Program-made: the position numbers and the translations under genes
In this document: in pieces, positions 1-8,257 of the stretch
Layout: each line of letters begins with the position of its first letter
Position numbering within the stretch: the first letter of the stretch is position 1
Source of the DNA: Micromonospora echinofusca
GTDB taxonomy: Bacteria; Actinomycetota; Actinomycetes; Mycobacteriales; Micromonosporaceae
Direction of reading: 5' to 3'
Assembly (NCBI RefSeq): GCF_900091445.1
Contig: NZ_LT607733.1
Location: 4,367,001 to 4,431,000 of the forward strand
Length of the DNA stretch: 64,000 nt
The notes under the pieces: generated by a model
Databases searched by the model: none
What the model was told of the DNA's origin: nothing
The model's input: only the letters and a program-made list of their open reading frames with translations

Positions 1-319
1 GCCGCACCATCGCGTCGTAGATGGCCGTGTCGCCGTGCGGATGATACTTGCCCATCACGTCGCCGACGATGCGCGCGGACTTCACGTGCCCCCGGTCGGG
101 GCGGTGCCCCTGCTCGTACATCGACCAGAGGATGCGCCGGTGCACCGGCTTGAGGCCGTCGCGGGCGTCGGGCAGGGCCCGCGAGTGGATCACCGAGAAG
201 GCGTACTCCAGGTAGGAGTCGGAGACCTCGGTGACCAGCGGGTTGTCGAAGACCCGCGCGCCGGCCTGGTCGAAGGCGGACAGGTCCACCTTGGCGCGGT
301 CGTCCTTACGGCGTGCCAT
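1..319 (-). CDS. DNA gyrase/topoisomerase IV subunit A, N-terminal part (cut by window edge)
   Basis: Only the first 106 codons are present. They encode the start of a type IIA topoisomerase A subunit, which cuts and rejoins DNA as partner of the ATPase encoded just upstream. Visible family signatures are [20 protein letters not shown], then HRRILW, and the [12 protein letters not shown] segment of the quinolone-resistance region near residue 90. The catalytic tyrosine lies beyond the edge. The ATG at 319 follows the B-subunit stop by 29 bases, so the two genes form an operon. Whether this is the main gyrase or a second ParC-type enzyme cannot be settled here. The B-then-A order occurs for both, but no dnaA, recF or origin is nearby, which favours a second, topo IV-like pair. 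Confidence 0.9.
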   Translation of the reverse strand, partial: MARRKDDRAKVDLSAFDQAGARVFDNPLVTEVSDSYLEYAFSVIHSRALPDARDGLKPVHRRILWSMYEQGHRPDRGHVKSARIVGDVMGKYHPHGDTAIYDAMVR

Positions 320-348
320 GGTTCAGCTTCCCTCTCGGCGGGCGGTGC

Positions 349-2406
349 TCATGCGTCGATCGCCTCGCGGTCGACGCGGTCGGCGGAGTCGATCAGCCAG
401 TTGCGACGCGGCTCGACCTTCTCCCCCATCAGCAGTTCGAGGATCCGCTCGGCGGCGTCGACGTCGTCGAGGGTGATCCGGCGGACGGCCCGGGTGGCCG
501 GGTTCATCGTCGTCTCCCACAACTCGTCGGCGTCCATCTCGCCGAGACCCTTGAAGCGCGGGATCGGGGTGACGATCTGCTTGCCGGACTTCTCCAGCTT
601 GCGGACCGTCGCCTCCATCTCCGCCTGCGTGTAGGTGTAGATGGTCTGCGGGTTGCGCCCCCTGGTGGTGATCTTGTGAAGGGGCGGCATGGCCGCGTAG
701 AGGCGGCCGGCCTCGATCAGCGGCCGCATGTAGCGGGCGAAGAGCGTGATCAGCAGGGTGCGGATGTGCGCGCCGTCCACGTCGGCGTCCGCCATGATCA
801 GCACCCGGCCGTAGCGCATGGCCGACAGGTCGAACGTGCGGCCGGAGCCCGCGCCGAGCACCTGCACGATGGCGGCGCACTCGGCGTTGTCGAGCACCTG
901 CTGGAGGTTGGCCTTCTGCACGTTGAGGATCTTGCCGCGAATCGGAAGAAGCGCCTGATATTCGGCAGATCGGGCAAGTCGCCCTGTTCCGAGGGCGCTG
1001 TCGCCCTCCACGATGAACAGCTCGCTACGCTCGATGCCCGCCGCGCGGCAGTCGACCAGCTTCGGCGGCATCGACGCGCCCTCCAGGGCGGTCTTGCGCC
1101 GGGCGGCGTCCTTCTGCTGCTTCTGGGTCAGCCGCACGCGCGCCGCGTCGACGACCTTCTGCAGGACCGTGCGCGCCTCGGCCTTGGTCCGGCGGTCCTC
1201 CAGCCAGGCCTTCAGGTGCTGCTCCACCAGCGTCTGGATCACCTTGGTGATGCCCGCGGTGGAGAGCTCGTCCTTGGTCTGCGAGGTGAACTGCGGCTCG
1301 GGGATCCGCACGTGCACGACGGCCGTCATGCCCTCCAGGACGTCGTCCAGGGTGGGCGGATCCTCCTTGGCCTTGAGCAGGCCACGGGTGTTGCGGACGG
1401 CGTCGGCGAGGGTACGCGCCAGACCCCGCTCGAAGCCCTTGCGGTGGGTGCCACCGTGGGCGTTGCGGATGGTGTTGGTGAAGCACTCGACGGTGCGCTC
1501 GTAGCCGGTGCCCCAGCGGAAGGCCACCTCGACCTCGGCCCGACGCTGCACGTTGGACTGCATGACGCCGTTGGCGTCGGCGGCGTTCTCGCGGTAGGTG
1601 CCCTCGCCGGTGACCATCAGCATGCCCGAGACGGGCCGGTCGCCGGCCGGCGCGAGGAACTCCACCATGTCGGTCAGGCCGTTGGGGTAGTGGAAGCTCT
1701 CCTCGGTCGGCTCCTCGCCGGTGTGGTCGCGCAGCGTGTAGCTGACGCCCGGCACCAGGAACGCGGTGTTGCGCAACTTCATCCGCACCGCGTCGGCGTC
1801 CAGCGTGGCGCCGGTCTCGAAGTAGCGCGTGTCGTGCCACCAGCGGATCGACGTGCCGGTGCGCTGGCCGCGCTTCATCGCGCCGACGATCTGCAGCCCG
1901 GGCCCCGGGGTGAACGCGGCGTCGGGCCCGTCGCCGTCGAAGACCCCGGGCACGCCGTGCCGGAAGGACATCGCGTGGACCTTGCCACCCCGACGCACGG
2001 TGACGTCGAAGCGGCGGGACAGCGCGTTGACCGCCGAGGCGCCGACGCCGTGCAGACCGCCGGAGGTCTTGTAGCCGGAGCCGCCGAACTTGCCGCCGGC
2101 GTGCAGCCGGGTGAGCACCAGCTCGACGCCGGAGATGCCGGACTTGGCGTGCACGTCGGTGGGGATGCCCCGCCCGTCGTCGTCGACCTGGACCGAGCCG
2201 TCGGCGTGCAGCGTCACCTCCACCTTCGTGGCGTGGCCGGCGACGCCCTCGTCCGTGGAGTTGTCGAGGATCTCGTTGACGAGGTGACCCACGCCACGAC
2301 TGTCGGTGGAGCCGATGTACATGCCGGGCCGCTTCCGGACGGCGTCCAGCCCCTCGAGGTGCGTGAGGTCGTCGGCCCCGTACAGGGTCTCAGGGTCTGC
2401 GGTCAA
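349..2406 (-). CDS. DNA topoisomerase (ATP-hydrolysing) subunit B, ParE/GyrB-like
   Basis: A 685-residue type IIA topoisomerase ATPase subunit. The GHKL ATPase fold shows EILDNSTDEG near residue 45, DDDGRGIPTD, and the lid GGLHGVGASAVNALS near residue 116. A central transducer domain follows, then the TOPRIM domain with EGDSALGTG and DADVDGAHIRTLLI, and the C-terminal GLGEMDADELWETTMNP tail. The reading frame begins at a TTG (2406). GGGAG sits nine bases upstream and a TAGGCT -10 hexamer lies about 70 bases upstream, so TTG is accepted as the start. The protein pairs with the A subunit directly downstream. The length suits the short GyrB/ParE type without the insert of enterobacterial GyrB. 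Whether it acts mainly in decatenation or supercoiling is not decidable from sequence. Confidence 0.93.
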   Translation of the reverse strand: MTADPETLYGADDLTHLEGLDAVRKRPGMYIGSTDSRGVGHLVNEILDNSTDEGVAGHATKVEVTLHADGSVQVDDDGRGIPTDVHAKSGISGVELVLTRLHAGGKFGGSGYKTSGGLHGVGASAVNALSRRFDVTVRRGGKVHAMSFRHGVPGVFDGDGPDAAFTPGPGLQIVGAMKRGQRTGTSIRWWHDTRYFETGATLDADAVRMKLRNTAFLVPGVSYTLRDHTGEEPTEESFHYPNGLTDMVEFLAPAGDRPVSGMLMVTGEGTYRENAADANGVMQSNVQRRAEVEVAFRWGTGYERTVECFTNTIRNAHGGTHRKGFERGLARTLADAVRNTRGLLKAKEDPPTLDDVLEGMTAVVHVRIPEPQFTSQTKDELSTAGITKVIQTLVEQHLKAWLEDRRTKAEARTVLQKVVDAARVRLTQKQQKDAARRKTALEGASMPPKLVDCRAAGIERSELFIVEGDSALGTGRLARSAEYQALLPIRGKILNVQKANLQQVLDNAECAAIVQVLGAGSGRTFDLSAMRYGRVLIMADADVDGAHIRTLLITLFARYMRPLIEAGRLYAAMPPLHKITTRGRNPQTIYTYTQAEMEATVRKLEKSGKQIVTPIPRFKGLGEMDADELWETTMNPATRAVRRITLDDVDAAERILELLMGEKVEPRRNWLIDSADRVDREAIDA

Positions 2407-2808
2407 CTGGTCGTACTCCCAGGTCTCGGCGATGTGGTGCCGCGTCCGACGTCGCGGGTCGGCCGGCGCGCCGCAGCGAGCCTAACCGGGAGATGCGACA
2501 GGACGACGGCGCCCCGCAGCGAGGCACGCGGCTGGTGGCGGGGCGGGTCCGGGCGGCGGGGTCGCGCGCTCCGTCCGGTTCCGGCGTATCGGAGCCACCG
2601 TGACCGGTTTGCGAACGAGCCGGCGACGGGTGGGTCCAGCCGTGACAACAACGGTGCCCCGGCCGGCCTTCCCGGCGCGGCCCGCCGGGGCGAACGTGTC
2701 CGCCGTCGAAAGATTCTGTTACCGGTCCATTGACGCCCGTCGCGTCCGGATGATGTGATCTCGCTCTCAGAGGATCTTTCATATTTCGATGGACAGATGG
2801 AGGACGTG
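2407..2808. other. Divergent intergenic region between topoisomerase B and esterase genes
   Basis: About 400 bases without a convincing gene. On the left, reading left, is TAGGCT near 2480, the likely -10 of the topoisomerase operon. On the right, a TTGACG hexamer at 2730-2735 is followed after 18 bases by TGTGAT, a plausible promoter for the esterase gene. The 3' end is noticeably AT-richer than its surroundings. Open frames crossing the region are antisense shadows of the neighbouring genes. Confidence 0.45.
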
Positions 2809-4068
2809 ATGTCCAGGTTCCGTCGTACCGCGCTCGCGGCGGCGCTCACCGTGGCCACCGCCACACTGTCGACCGCCGTCGGGCTGTCCGCCCCGGCCTC
2901 GGCAGCCCCGCCCACCGCCGCGGTGGCGCTCGGCGACAGCTTCATCAGCGGCGAGGGCGCCGGGGCGTACACCCCGGTCGCCGACGTCAACGGGGTCGCC
3001 CAGGGCTTCCCGGGTTGGACCGCGGCGAACAGCAACGCGTTCTTCTGCCACCGCTCGGCGAACGCCTCGCTGCACCGGGCCAACCTGCCGGGCATCCAGG
3101 ACCGGTTCAACCTCGCCTGCTCCGGCGGCCAGCCGCACGACATCGCCGCCGCCTCCTCGGCCCGGGCCAACGGCCGCCAGGTGGCCGCCCAGCTCGACCA
3201 GCTCCGCGCCGTCGGCCGGACCCACGACATCGACCTGGTGCTGCTCGGGCTCGGCTCGAACAACAGCTCGTTCACCTTCGGCAGCGTCGCGGAGAAGTGC
3301 GCGAACCGGTTCATCGCCGACGCCTGGACCGGCTGGTGGGAGTTCTGGGCCTACCTGGGCGGACCGGTGGAGCAGAAGCCCTGCACCGACGCCGACCTGG
3401 CCACCGCCGCCCAGTGGAGCGCCGCGACCGCGGAGACCACCTCGGCCGTACGCCAGCTGCTCACCACGCTGCGCGAGATCGACGCCGACGGCCAGCACCG
3501 GATCGTCCTGCAGGACTACACCAACCCGCTGCCGTTCGACCTCGAGCCGCGCTTCCACGAGGAGGACAGCAGGGACGACACCCGGGACAAGTTCCGCGCG
3601 CTGGGCGCCGAGCGGTACGCGGCCGGCTGCCCGATCCACCGGGCCAGCCTGCTACCGGGACACCGCTTCTCGCAGGGGCTGGGCACGATGGTGAAGTCCA
3701 CGCGGGACACCCTGGCCGCGGAGTTCCCCGGCGCGGACCTGGTCTACCTCAACGTGCAGCGGGCCTTCGACGGTGCCCGGCTGTGCGAGTCCGGCACGAG
3801 CCCCACCGGAGCCCTCGCCACCCCGATCCGCCTGCAGGACAGCCCGCCGAACGGCGTCTTCGTCACCAGCCTCTCCGGCAAGGACAAGATCGCCATCCAG
3901 CGGATCGCGAACACCTGCGTGAGCTACTTCCAGACCTGCCAGGAGTCGTGGCACCCGAACGCCGCCGGTCACCAGGTGCTCGGGCAGTGCCTGACGGGCG
4001 CGGCCACCACGGGTGCGCGCTCCGTGGCCTGCGTCCGCGCCGGGGACGGCTCGATCACGGTCTCCTGA
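2809..4068 (+). CDS. Secreted SGNH/GDSL-family esterase or lipase
   Basis: A 419-residue exported hydrolase. Residues 1-32 are a Sec signal peptide (basic MSRFRR, hydrophobic alanine-rich core, ASA cleavage motif). The mature protein opens with block I, ALGDSFISGEGAG, the nucleophile serine being near residue 44. Block III resembles GLGSNNSSF, and the catalytic Asp/His block ESWHPNAAGHQVLGQC lies near the C-terminus. Six or more cysteines fit an extracellular disulfide-bonded enzyme. A longer frame opens at 2755, but GGAGGA sits five bases before the ATG at 2809 and only this start gives a proper signal peptide. Substrate is unknown; related actinomycete enzymes hydrolyse fatty-acyl esters. 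A strong hairpin follows the stop. Confidence 0.85.
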   Translation: MSRFRRTALAAALTVATATLSTAVGLSAPASAAPPTAAVALGDSFISGEGAGAYTPVADVNGVAQGFPGWTAANSNAFFCHRSANASLHRANLPGIQDRFNLACSGGQPHDIAAASSARANGRQVAAQLDQLRAVGRTHDIDLVLLGLGSNNSSFTFGSVAEKCANRFIADAWTGWWEFWAYLGGPVEQKPCTDADLATAAQWSAATAETTSAVRQLLTTLREIDADGQHRIVLQDYTNPLPFDLEPRFHEEDSRDDTRDKFRALGAERYAAGCPIHRASLLPGHRFSQGLGTMVKSTRDTLAAEFPGADLVYLNVQRAFDGARLCESGTSPTGALATPIRLQDSPPNGVFVTSLSGKDKIAIQRIANTCVSYFQTCQESWHPNAAGHQVLGQCLTGAATTGARSVACVRAGDGSITVS

Positions 4069-4088
4069 CCACGACACCTCCCGGAACC

Positions 4089-4118
4089 GGAACCCCGTGC
4101 CGCTCGGCGCGGGGTTCC
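4089..4118. terminator. Terminator hairpin between convergent genes
   Basis: Arms GGAACCCCG and CGGGGTTCC pair perfectly, with an inner GCCG/CGGC extension around a CT loop. It lies between the convergent esterase and methyltransferase genes and could serve both. Confidence 0.7.
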
Positions 4119-4134
4119 GTGCTCCGGGGACGGG

Positions 4135-4776
4135 TCAGTCGCGGGTGGCTGCGCCCAGCACGTGCGGGGCGGCCGGGGCCGGGAGCGCGCTGTCGGGGAA
4201 GCGGAACGCGTCCAGCTCGGTGACGGTGAAGCCCGCCGCCCGGATCGCGGCCACCGTGTCGCGGCCGGCGTGGCAGCCGCCGCAGAGCAGCGGCCACACG
4301 GTCGCGTCGACCAGCCGCTGGACGCGGCGCAGGCCGGGGGTCTGCGCGCGTACGTGCTCGAAGAATCGCACCTGCCCGCCGGGCCGCAGCACCCGGCGGG
4401 CCTCGCGCAGCGCGGCGGCCTGGTCGGCCACCGAGCAGAGCACCAGGGACAGCACCACCGCGTCGGCGTCGCCGTCGGGCGCCGGCAGCGCCTCGGCGAG
4501 GCCGTCGACCACCTCGACGGGTACGGGCGCGTCGGCCGCCGCCACCAGCGCCGCCGCCCGCAGGCGGGGTTCCGGCTCGACCGCCAGCACCCGCTCGACG
4601 GTGCCCGGGTAGTGCGCGAAGGTGCGGCCGTTGCCGGCACCGACCTCGACCACCCGGCCCGCGAGGCCGGCCACGAGCCGGCGGCGGTGGGCGGCCGCGC
4701 CGGCGGCGTCCATCGCCACGCTCGCCCGCGCGAACACCCGCGCGAACACCGGGCGGGAGACCGCACCACGGGACAT
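4135..4776 (-). CDS. Class I SAM-dependent methyltransferase
   Basis: A 213-residue Rossmann-fold methyltransferase. Motif I is VVEVGAGNGRTF near residues 42-53. The acidic end of strand beta-2 is LAVEPEPRLRAAA, a motif-IV-like region reads DADAVVLSLVLCSV, and motif-post-I RRVLRPGGQVRFFEHVRA follows. The order matches the METTL7/UbiE-like small-molecule or lipid methyltransferases; substrate unknown. GAGGAG lies six bases upstream of the ATG. The gene begins nine bases after the nsrR-like stop codon, so it is co-transcribed with that regulator. This suggests a link to nitrosative or redox stress, which is inference only. Confidence 0.82.
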   Translation of the reverse strand: MSRGAVSRPVFARVFARASVAMDAAGAAAHRRRLVAGLAGRVVEVGAGNGRTFAHYPGTVERVLAVEPEPRLRAAALVAAADAPVPVEVVDGLAEALPAPDGDADAVVLSLVLCSVADQAAALREARRVLRPGGQVRFFEHVRAQTPGLRRVQRLVDATVWPLLCGGCHAGRDTVAAIRAAGFTVTELDAFRFPDSALPAPAAPHVLGAATRD

Positions 4777-4785
4777 CGTCGCTCC

Positions 4786-5316
4786 TCAGACCGGATCGGG
4801 TACGGCCCGCCGGCCGACCGGGGACGACGGCGCGACCGACAGAGGTGGCTCCCCGGGCGACGGCGCGACAGGCGTCGGCGCCGGGCGGGGGCGGGGCAGG
4901 CCGAGGGCGAGCAGCACCGGGCCGGTCGGCCCGTCGACGAGACCGCCGAGGGTCACGCCGTCCAGTACGGCGAGGAAGGCGTCGCGGGCCCGGCGCAGCT
5001 CGCCGCGCAGCCGGCAGGCCGCGCGCAGCGAGCACGCCGGCTCGTCGCAGGACACCACCTCGTCGTCGCCCTCGAAGGCCCGCACCACGTGCCCGACCGT
5101 GGTGTCCCCGCCGTCCTCGGCGAAGGCCACCCCGCCGGAGCGGCCCCGGATGGTGACGAGCACGCCGAGCCGCTGCAACCGCTGCACGACCTTGGCGACG
5201 TGGTTGCGGGGCAGGTCGAGCTGGTCGGACAGCTCGTCCACGGTCATCCGTCGCGGGTTCGCGGCGGCGAGCATGGCGATACGCAGCGCCATGTCGGTGG
5301 ACCGGTTGAGCTTCAC
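4786..5316 (-). CDS. nsrR: Rrf2-family regulator, NsrR-type nitric oxide sensor
   Basis: A 176-residue Rrf2-family winged-helix repressor. The N-terminal HTH covers roughly residues 20-60 (MTVDELSDQLDLPRNHVAKV, then LRRLGV-like wing). Three cysteines at about residues 90, 95 and 101 (VSCDEPACSLRAAC) match the spacing that binds the NO-sensitive iron-sulfur cluster in NsrR. The C-terminal tail after residue 130 is proline-rich and unconserved. The start is a GTG with no leader: the -10 hexamer TAGGGT (5323-5328, antisense) ends six bases before it. The gene diverges from the flavohaemoglobin gene, with an NsrR-like operator between them. This is the classic NsrR-hmp pair: NO damages the cluster and releases repression. 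Confidence 0.88.
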   Translation of the reverse strand: MKLNRSTDMALRIAMLAAANPRRMTVDELSDQLDLPRNHVAKVVQRLQRLGVLVTIRGRSGGVAFAEDGGDTTVGHVVRAFEGDDEVVSCDEPACSLRAACRLRGELRRARDAFLAVLDGVTLGGLVDGPTGPVLLALGLPRPRPAPTPVAPSPGEPPLSVAPSSPVGRRAVPDPV

Positions 5317-5411
5317 GTCTCGACCCTAGCCACCGCGGTCGAGCCCCCACCACGGTCGACCGGGCCCGGGATGTGATCCGGACGACCCCCGACCCGGGAC
5401 CTTCGGCCCTG

Positions 5412-5434
5412 AAGAGGTATCTCGAATACCTGTT
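5412..5434. promoter_or_regulatory. NsrR-type operator in the nsrR-hmp divergent region
   Basis: Arms AAGAGGTAT and ATACCTGTT are separated by CTCGA. The inner six bases of each arm are a perfect inverted repeat, and eight of nine pair overall. The AAG-N-outer-trinucleotide form and 23-base length resemble known NsrR boxes. It lies 44 bases before the hmp start and 96 bases from the nsrR start, so it can control hmp directly and possibly nsrR. Confidence 0.7.
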
Positions 5435-5477
5435 TTGCTGTCCGGGTTCGAGCGGTTCACCTCAGAAGGAGACAGTC

Positions 5478-6698
5478 GTGCTCTCGGAGTCCTCAGCAGC
5501 AGTGGTGACGGCGACCCTGCCCGCCGTGCAGGCGCACGGCGAGGCGATCACCGGCCGGTTCTACCAGCGGATGTTCGACGCGCACCCCGAACTGCTCGAC
5601 ATCTTCAACCGCAGCAACCAGGCCACCGGCACCCAGAAGGCCGCGCTCGCGGCCGCCGTGGTCGCGTACGCGGAACACCTGACCGGCGGCAGCCACGCGC
5701 CGTGGGGGCCGATCCTGGACCGCATCGCGCACAAGCACGCCTCGCTCGGCATCACCGCCACCCAGTACACGATCGTCGGCCGGCACCTGCTCGCCGCCGT
5801 CGGCGAGGTGCTCGGCGACGCCGTCACCGCCGAGGTGGCGGCGGCCTGGGACGAGGTCTACTGGCTGCTGGCCTGTGAGCTGATCGCCCGGGAGGCCCGC
5901 CTCTACACCGTGGCCGGGCTGGCCGAGGGCGAGCCCGTGTGGCGCGACTGGCGGGTCACCGCCCGGACCAGCGAGGCGCTGGACGTCGTGTCGTTCACCC
6001 TGGTCCCGGCCGACGGCGGCCCGGTGCCCACCTTCGTCCCGGGCCAGTACACCTCCGTCGCCGTCGACCTGGACGGCGGGCGCGGTCAGCAGATCCGCCA
6101 GTACAGCCTCTCCGGCTGCCCCGGCGCCGAGCACTGGCGGATCACCGTCAAGCGCGTACGCGGCGTCGGCGGCGCCCCCGACGGCATGGTCTCGACCTTC
6201 CTGCACGAGCGCGTGGGCGTCGACGACGTCCTCCGGCTCAGCCCGGCGTTCGGCGAGGTCAGCGCGGTGGCCGGAGAGGGCCCGCTGCTGCTGGTCAGCG
6301 CGGGCATCGGCCTGACCCCGGCGATGGCCGCGCTGGAGCACCTGGCCGCCACCGAGCCGCAGCGCCCGGTGGTGCTGGTGCACGCCGACCGGGCCGGCGC
6401 GGCGCACGCGTTCCGCGGCGAACTGCCGCGCCTGCACGCCGCGCTGCCCAACCTGCGCACCGCCCTCTGGTACGAGGACCTCACCGACGGCGAGCTGGCC
6501 GGGGTGACCGCCGAGGTCATCGCGGGGCGGGTCGACCCGGCACTGATCCCGCTCTCCCCCGACGCCCACGTGCACCTGTGCGGGCCGTTGCCGTTCATGA
6601 ACACCGTCCGGGGCGGCCTGCTGCGCCGTGGGGTGCCCGTGGAGCGGATCGCCTACGAGGTCTTCGGGCCGGGCATGCTCCACGACGACCGGTCCTGA
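5478..6698 (+). CDS. hmp: Flavohaemoprotein, nitric oxide dioxygenase
   Basis: A 406-residue three-domain NO dioxygenase that converts NO and O2 to nitrate using NAD(P)H. The globin domain (about 1-140) has FYQRMF (distal Tyr) and the proximal-histidine segment HKHASLGI. The FAD domain (about 155-260) has RQYSLSG, and the NAD domain (about 265-400) has SAGIGLTPAMAALEHL and the C-terminal YEVFGPG motif. The frame is open from 5373, but AAGGAG six bases before GTG 5478 and family length define the start. It is expressed divergently from the NsrR-type repressor. A strong terminator follows the stop. Confidence 0.95.
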   Translation: MLSESSAAVVTATLPAVQAHGEAITGRFYQRMFDAHPELLDIFNRSNQATGTQKAALAAAVVAYAEHLTGGSHAPWGPILDRIAHKHASLGITATQYTIVGRHLLAAVGEVLGDAVTAEVAAAWDEVYWLLACELIAREARLYTVAGLAEGEPVWRDWRVTARTSEALDVVSFTLVPADGGPVPTFVPGQYTSVAVDLDGGRGQQIRQYSLSGCPGAEHWRITVKRVRGVGGAPDGMVSTFLHERVGVDDVLRLSPAFGEVSAVAGEGPLLLVSAGIGLTPAMAALEHLAATEPQRPVVLVHADRAGAAHAFRGELPRLHAALPNLRTALWYEDLTDGELAGVTAEVIAGRVDPALIPLSPDAHVHLCGPLPFMNTVRGGLLRRGVPVERIAYEVFGPGMLHDDRS

Positions 6699-6718
6699 CC
6701 GACTATCGTCGGCCGGTC

Positions 6719-6751
6719 ACGGGCGGTGGGGCGGTTCGCCCCGCCGCCCGT
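6719..6751 (+). terminator. Terminator hairpin after hmp
   Basis: A 15-bp stem (ACGGGCGGTGGGGCG with CGCCCCGCCGCCCGT, one T-G wobble) closes a three-base loop 21 bases after the hmp stop. Confidence 0.75.
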
Positions 6752-6919
6752 CGGCGTCTCCACACCCGACGGAGAGTCCCCCACGACGAGCCGGGCGGGC
6801 GGCGGTTAGGAGGGGAGGTCCAGGGTAGGGACTCCTGCGGCGGGGTCCGCCAGGCGGCGAGGAGACGCCCCGGGGCTCGACCGGGTCCCCGCCGACGGGC
6901 CGGCCGATGGAGGAAGCAC

Positions 6920-8137
6920 ATGCGTATCGCGATGATCTCGGAGCACGCCAGTCCGCTCGCCGTCGGAGGGGCGGAGGAATCCGGCGGTCAGCACACGCAC
7001 GTGGCGGAACTCGCCGCCGCTCTGGTGGGCGAGGGGCACGACGTGCGCGTCTACACCCGGCGCGACTCCACCGCCCCGCCCGACTCCGTGCTCACCTCCG
7101 ACGGCTACCAGGTGTGCCACGTGCCGGCCGGGCCGGCGCTGCGGGTGCCGGGGGACGAGCTGCTGCCGCACCTGGGCGAGTTCGGTCGCTGGCTGGCCGG
7201 CCAGTGGCGCGACGGCGACTGGGTGCCGGACGTGGCGCACGCCCACTACTGGACGAGCGGACTGGCCACCCTGCACGCCGGCCGGCGTACCGGGGTGCCG
7301 GTGGTGCTGACGTACCACAGCCTCGGCTCCGTCAAGCGGCATACGAAGGGCGACCGGGACACCAGCCCACCAGGCCGGGTGGGCTACGAGCGGGCCCTGG
7401 GCCGGGCCGCGGACCGGGTCATCGTGCAGTGCCAGGACGAGGTGGGCGAGCTGGTGCGCCTCGGCGTGCCCCGGTCCCGGATGACGCTGGTCCCCGCCGG
7501 GGTCAACCAGGAACTGTTCCGGCCCGAGGGGCCCGTCGCCCCGCGCGACCCGGCCCGTCACCGGATCATCACCGTGGGGCGGCTGGTGGAACGCAAGGGC
7601 ATCCAGGACGTCGTACGCGCCCTGCCGGCCGTCCCGGACGCCGAGTGCGTGGTGGTGGGCGGACCGCCCGCGAAGCTGCTGCCGGCGGACGGCTTCGCCC
7701 GCCGCCTCCGCGCGCTCGCCGAGTCCTGCGGCGTCGCCGACCGGGTGAAGCTGCTGGGCGGGCTGCCCCGGGAGGAGCTGGCCCCGTGGTACCGCTCGGC
7801 GGACCTGCTGGTGGCCGCCCCCTGGTACGAGCCGTTCGGGCTCACCCCGTTGGAGAGCATGGCGTGCGGGGTGCCGGTCGTCGGCACGAACGTCGGCGGG
7901 ATCGCCGACAGCGTGGTCGACGGCCTGACCGGCGACCTCGTGCCGCCGCGTGACCCCCGGATCCTCGGTTCCACGGTCCGCCGGCTCCTCGCCGACAAGG
8001 TCCGTCGTTTCACGTACGCGACGGCGGCGCTGGACAGGATCCGCAACCGGTACTCGTGGAAGCGCTGCGCCGAGCAGCTGAGCGCGGTCTACGCCACGGT
8101 CAGCACGGTCGGCCGCCCCGCTCCGGCGGTGGCGTGA
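6920..8137 (+). CDS. GT4-family glycosyltransferase
   Basis: A 405-residue retaining glycosyltransferase of the GT-B fold. The N-terminal domain begins MRIAMISEHASPLAVGGAEE and includes the glycine loop GGQHTHVAELAAAL. The C-terminal nucleotide-sugar domain carries TVGRLVERKGIQDVVRALP and the E-x7-E motif in PWYEPFGLTPLESMACGVPV, followed by GTNVGGI. GGAGGAA lies five bases upstream of the ATG. Related actinobacterial enzymes transfer sugars to lipids or small thiols (PimB-, MshA-like), but the acceptor here is unknown. No other glycan genes are adjacent. Confidence 0.87.
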   Translation: MRIAMISEHASPLAVGGAEESGGQHTHVAELAAALVGEGHDVRVYTRRDSTAPPDSVLTSDGYQVCHVPAGPALRVPGDELLPHLGEFGRWLAGQWRDGDWVPDVAHAHYWTSGLATLHAGRRTGVPVVLTYHSLGSVKRHTKGDRDTSPPGRVGYERALGRAADRVIVQCQDEVGELVRLGVPRSRMTLVPAGVNQELFRPEGPVAPRDPARHRIITVGRLVERKGIQDVVRALPAVPDAECVVVGGPPAKLLPADGFARRLRALAESCGVADRVKLLGGLPREELAPWYRSADLLVAAPWYEPFGLTPLESMACGVPVVGTNVGGIADSVVDGLTGDLVPPRDPRILGSTVRRLLADKVRRFTYATAALDRIRNRYSWKRCAEQLSAVYATVSTVGRPAPAVA

Positions 8138-8208
8138 CGCGGACGACCCAGGGGCGTCACGCGGACGACCCAGGGGTGTCACGCGGGCGATCCGACGCGC
8201 GTGACGCC
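8137..8208. repeat. 22-bp tandem repeat and hairpin at the glycosyltransferase stop codon
   Basis: The unit ACGCGGACGACCCAGGGG recurs at 8137 and 8159, with a partial third copy at 8181 (22-base period). The first copy overlaps the TGA stop. The second copy provides the left arm GGCGTCACGCG of an 11-bp hairpin whose right arm is CGCGTGACGCC at 8198-8208, possibly acting as terminator. Confidence 0.6.
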
Positions 8209-8257
8209 CACCACCCGGTGGTTACCCGTCGGTAGCCTCGGGCCGTAGCCTGGGGCG

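Noticed and set aside
313..2733. 806-residue plus-strand open frame
   Set aside because: It is antisense to the topoisomerase B gene, His/Val/Gly-rich in the way GC-rich shadows are, and matches no family.
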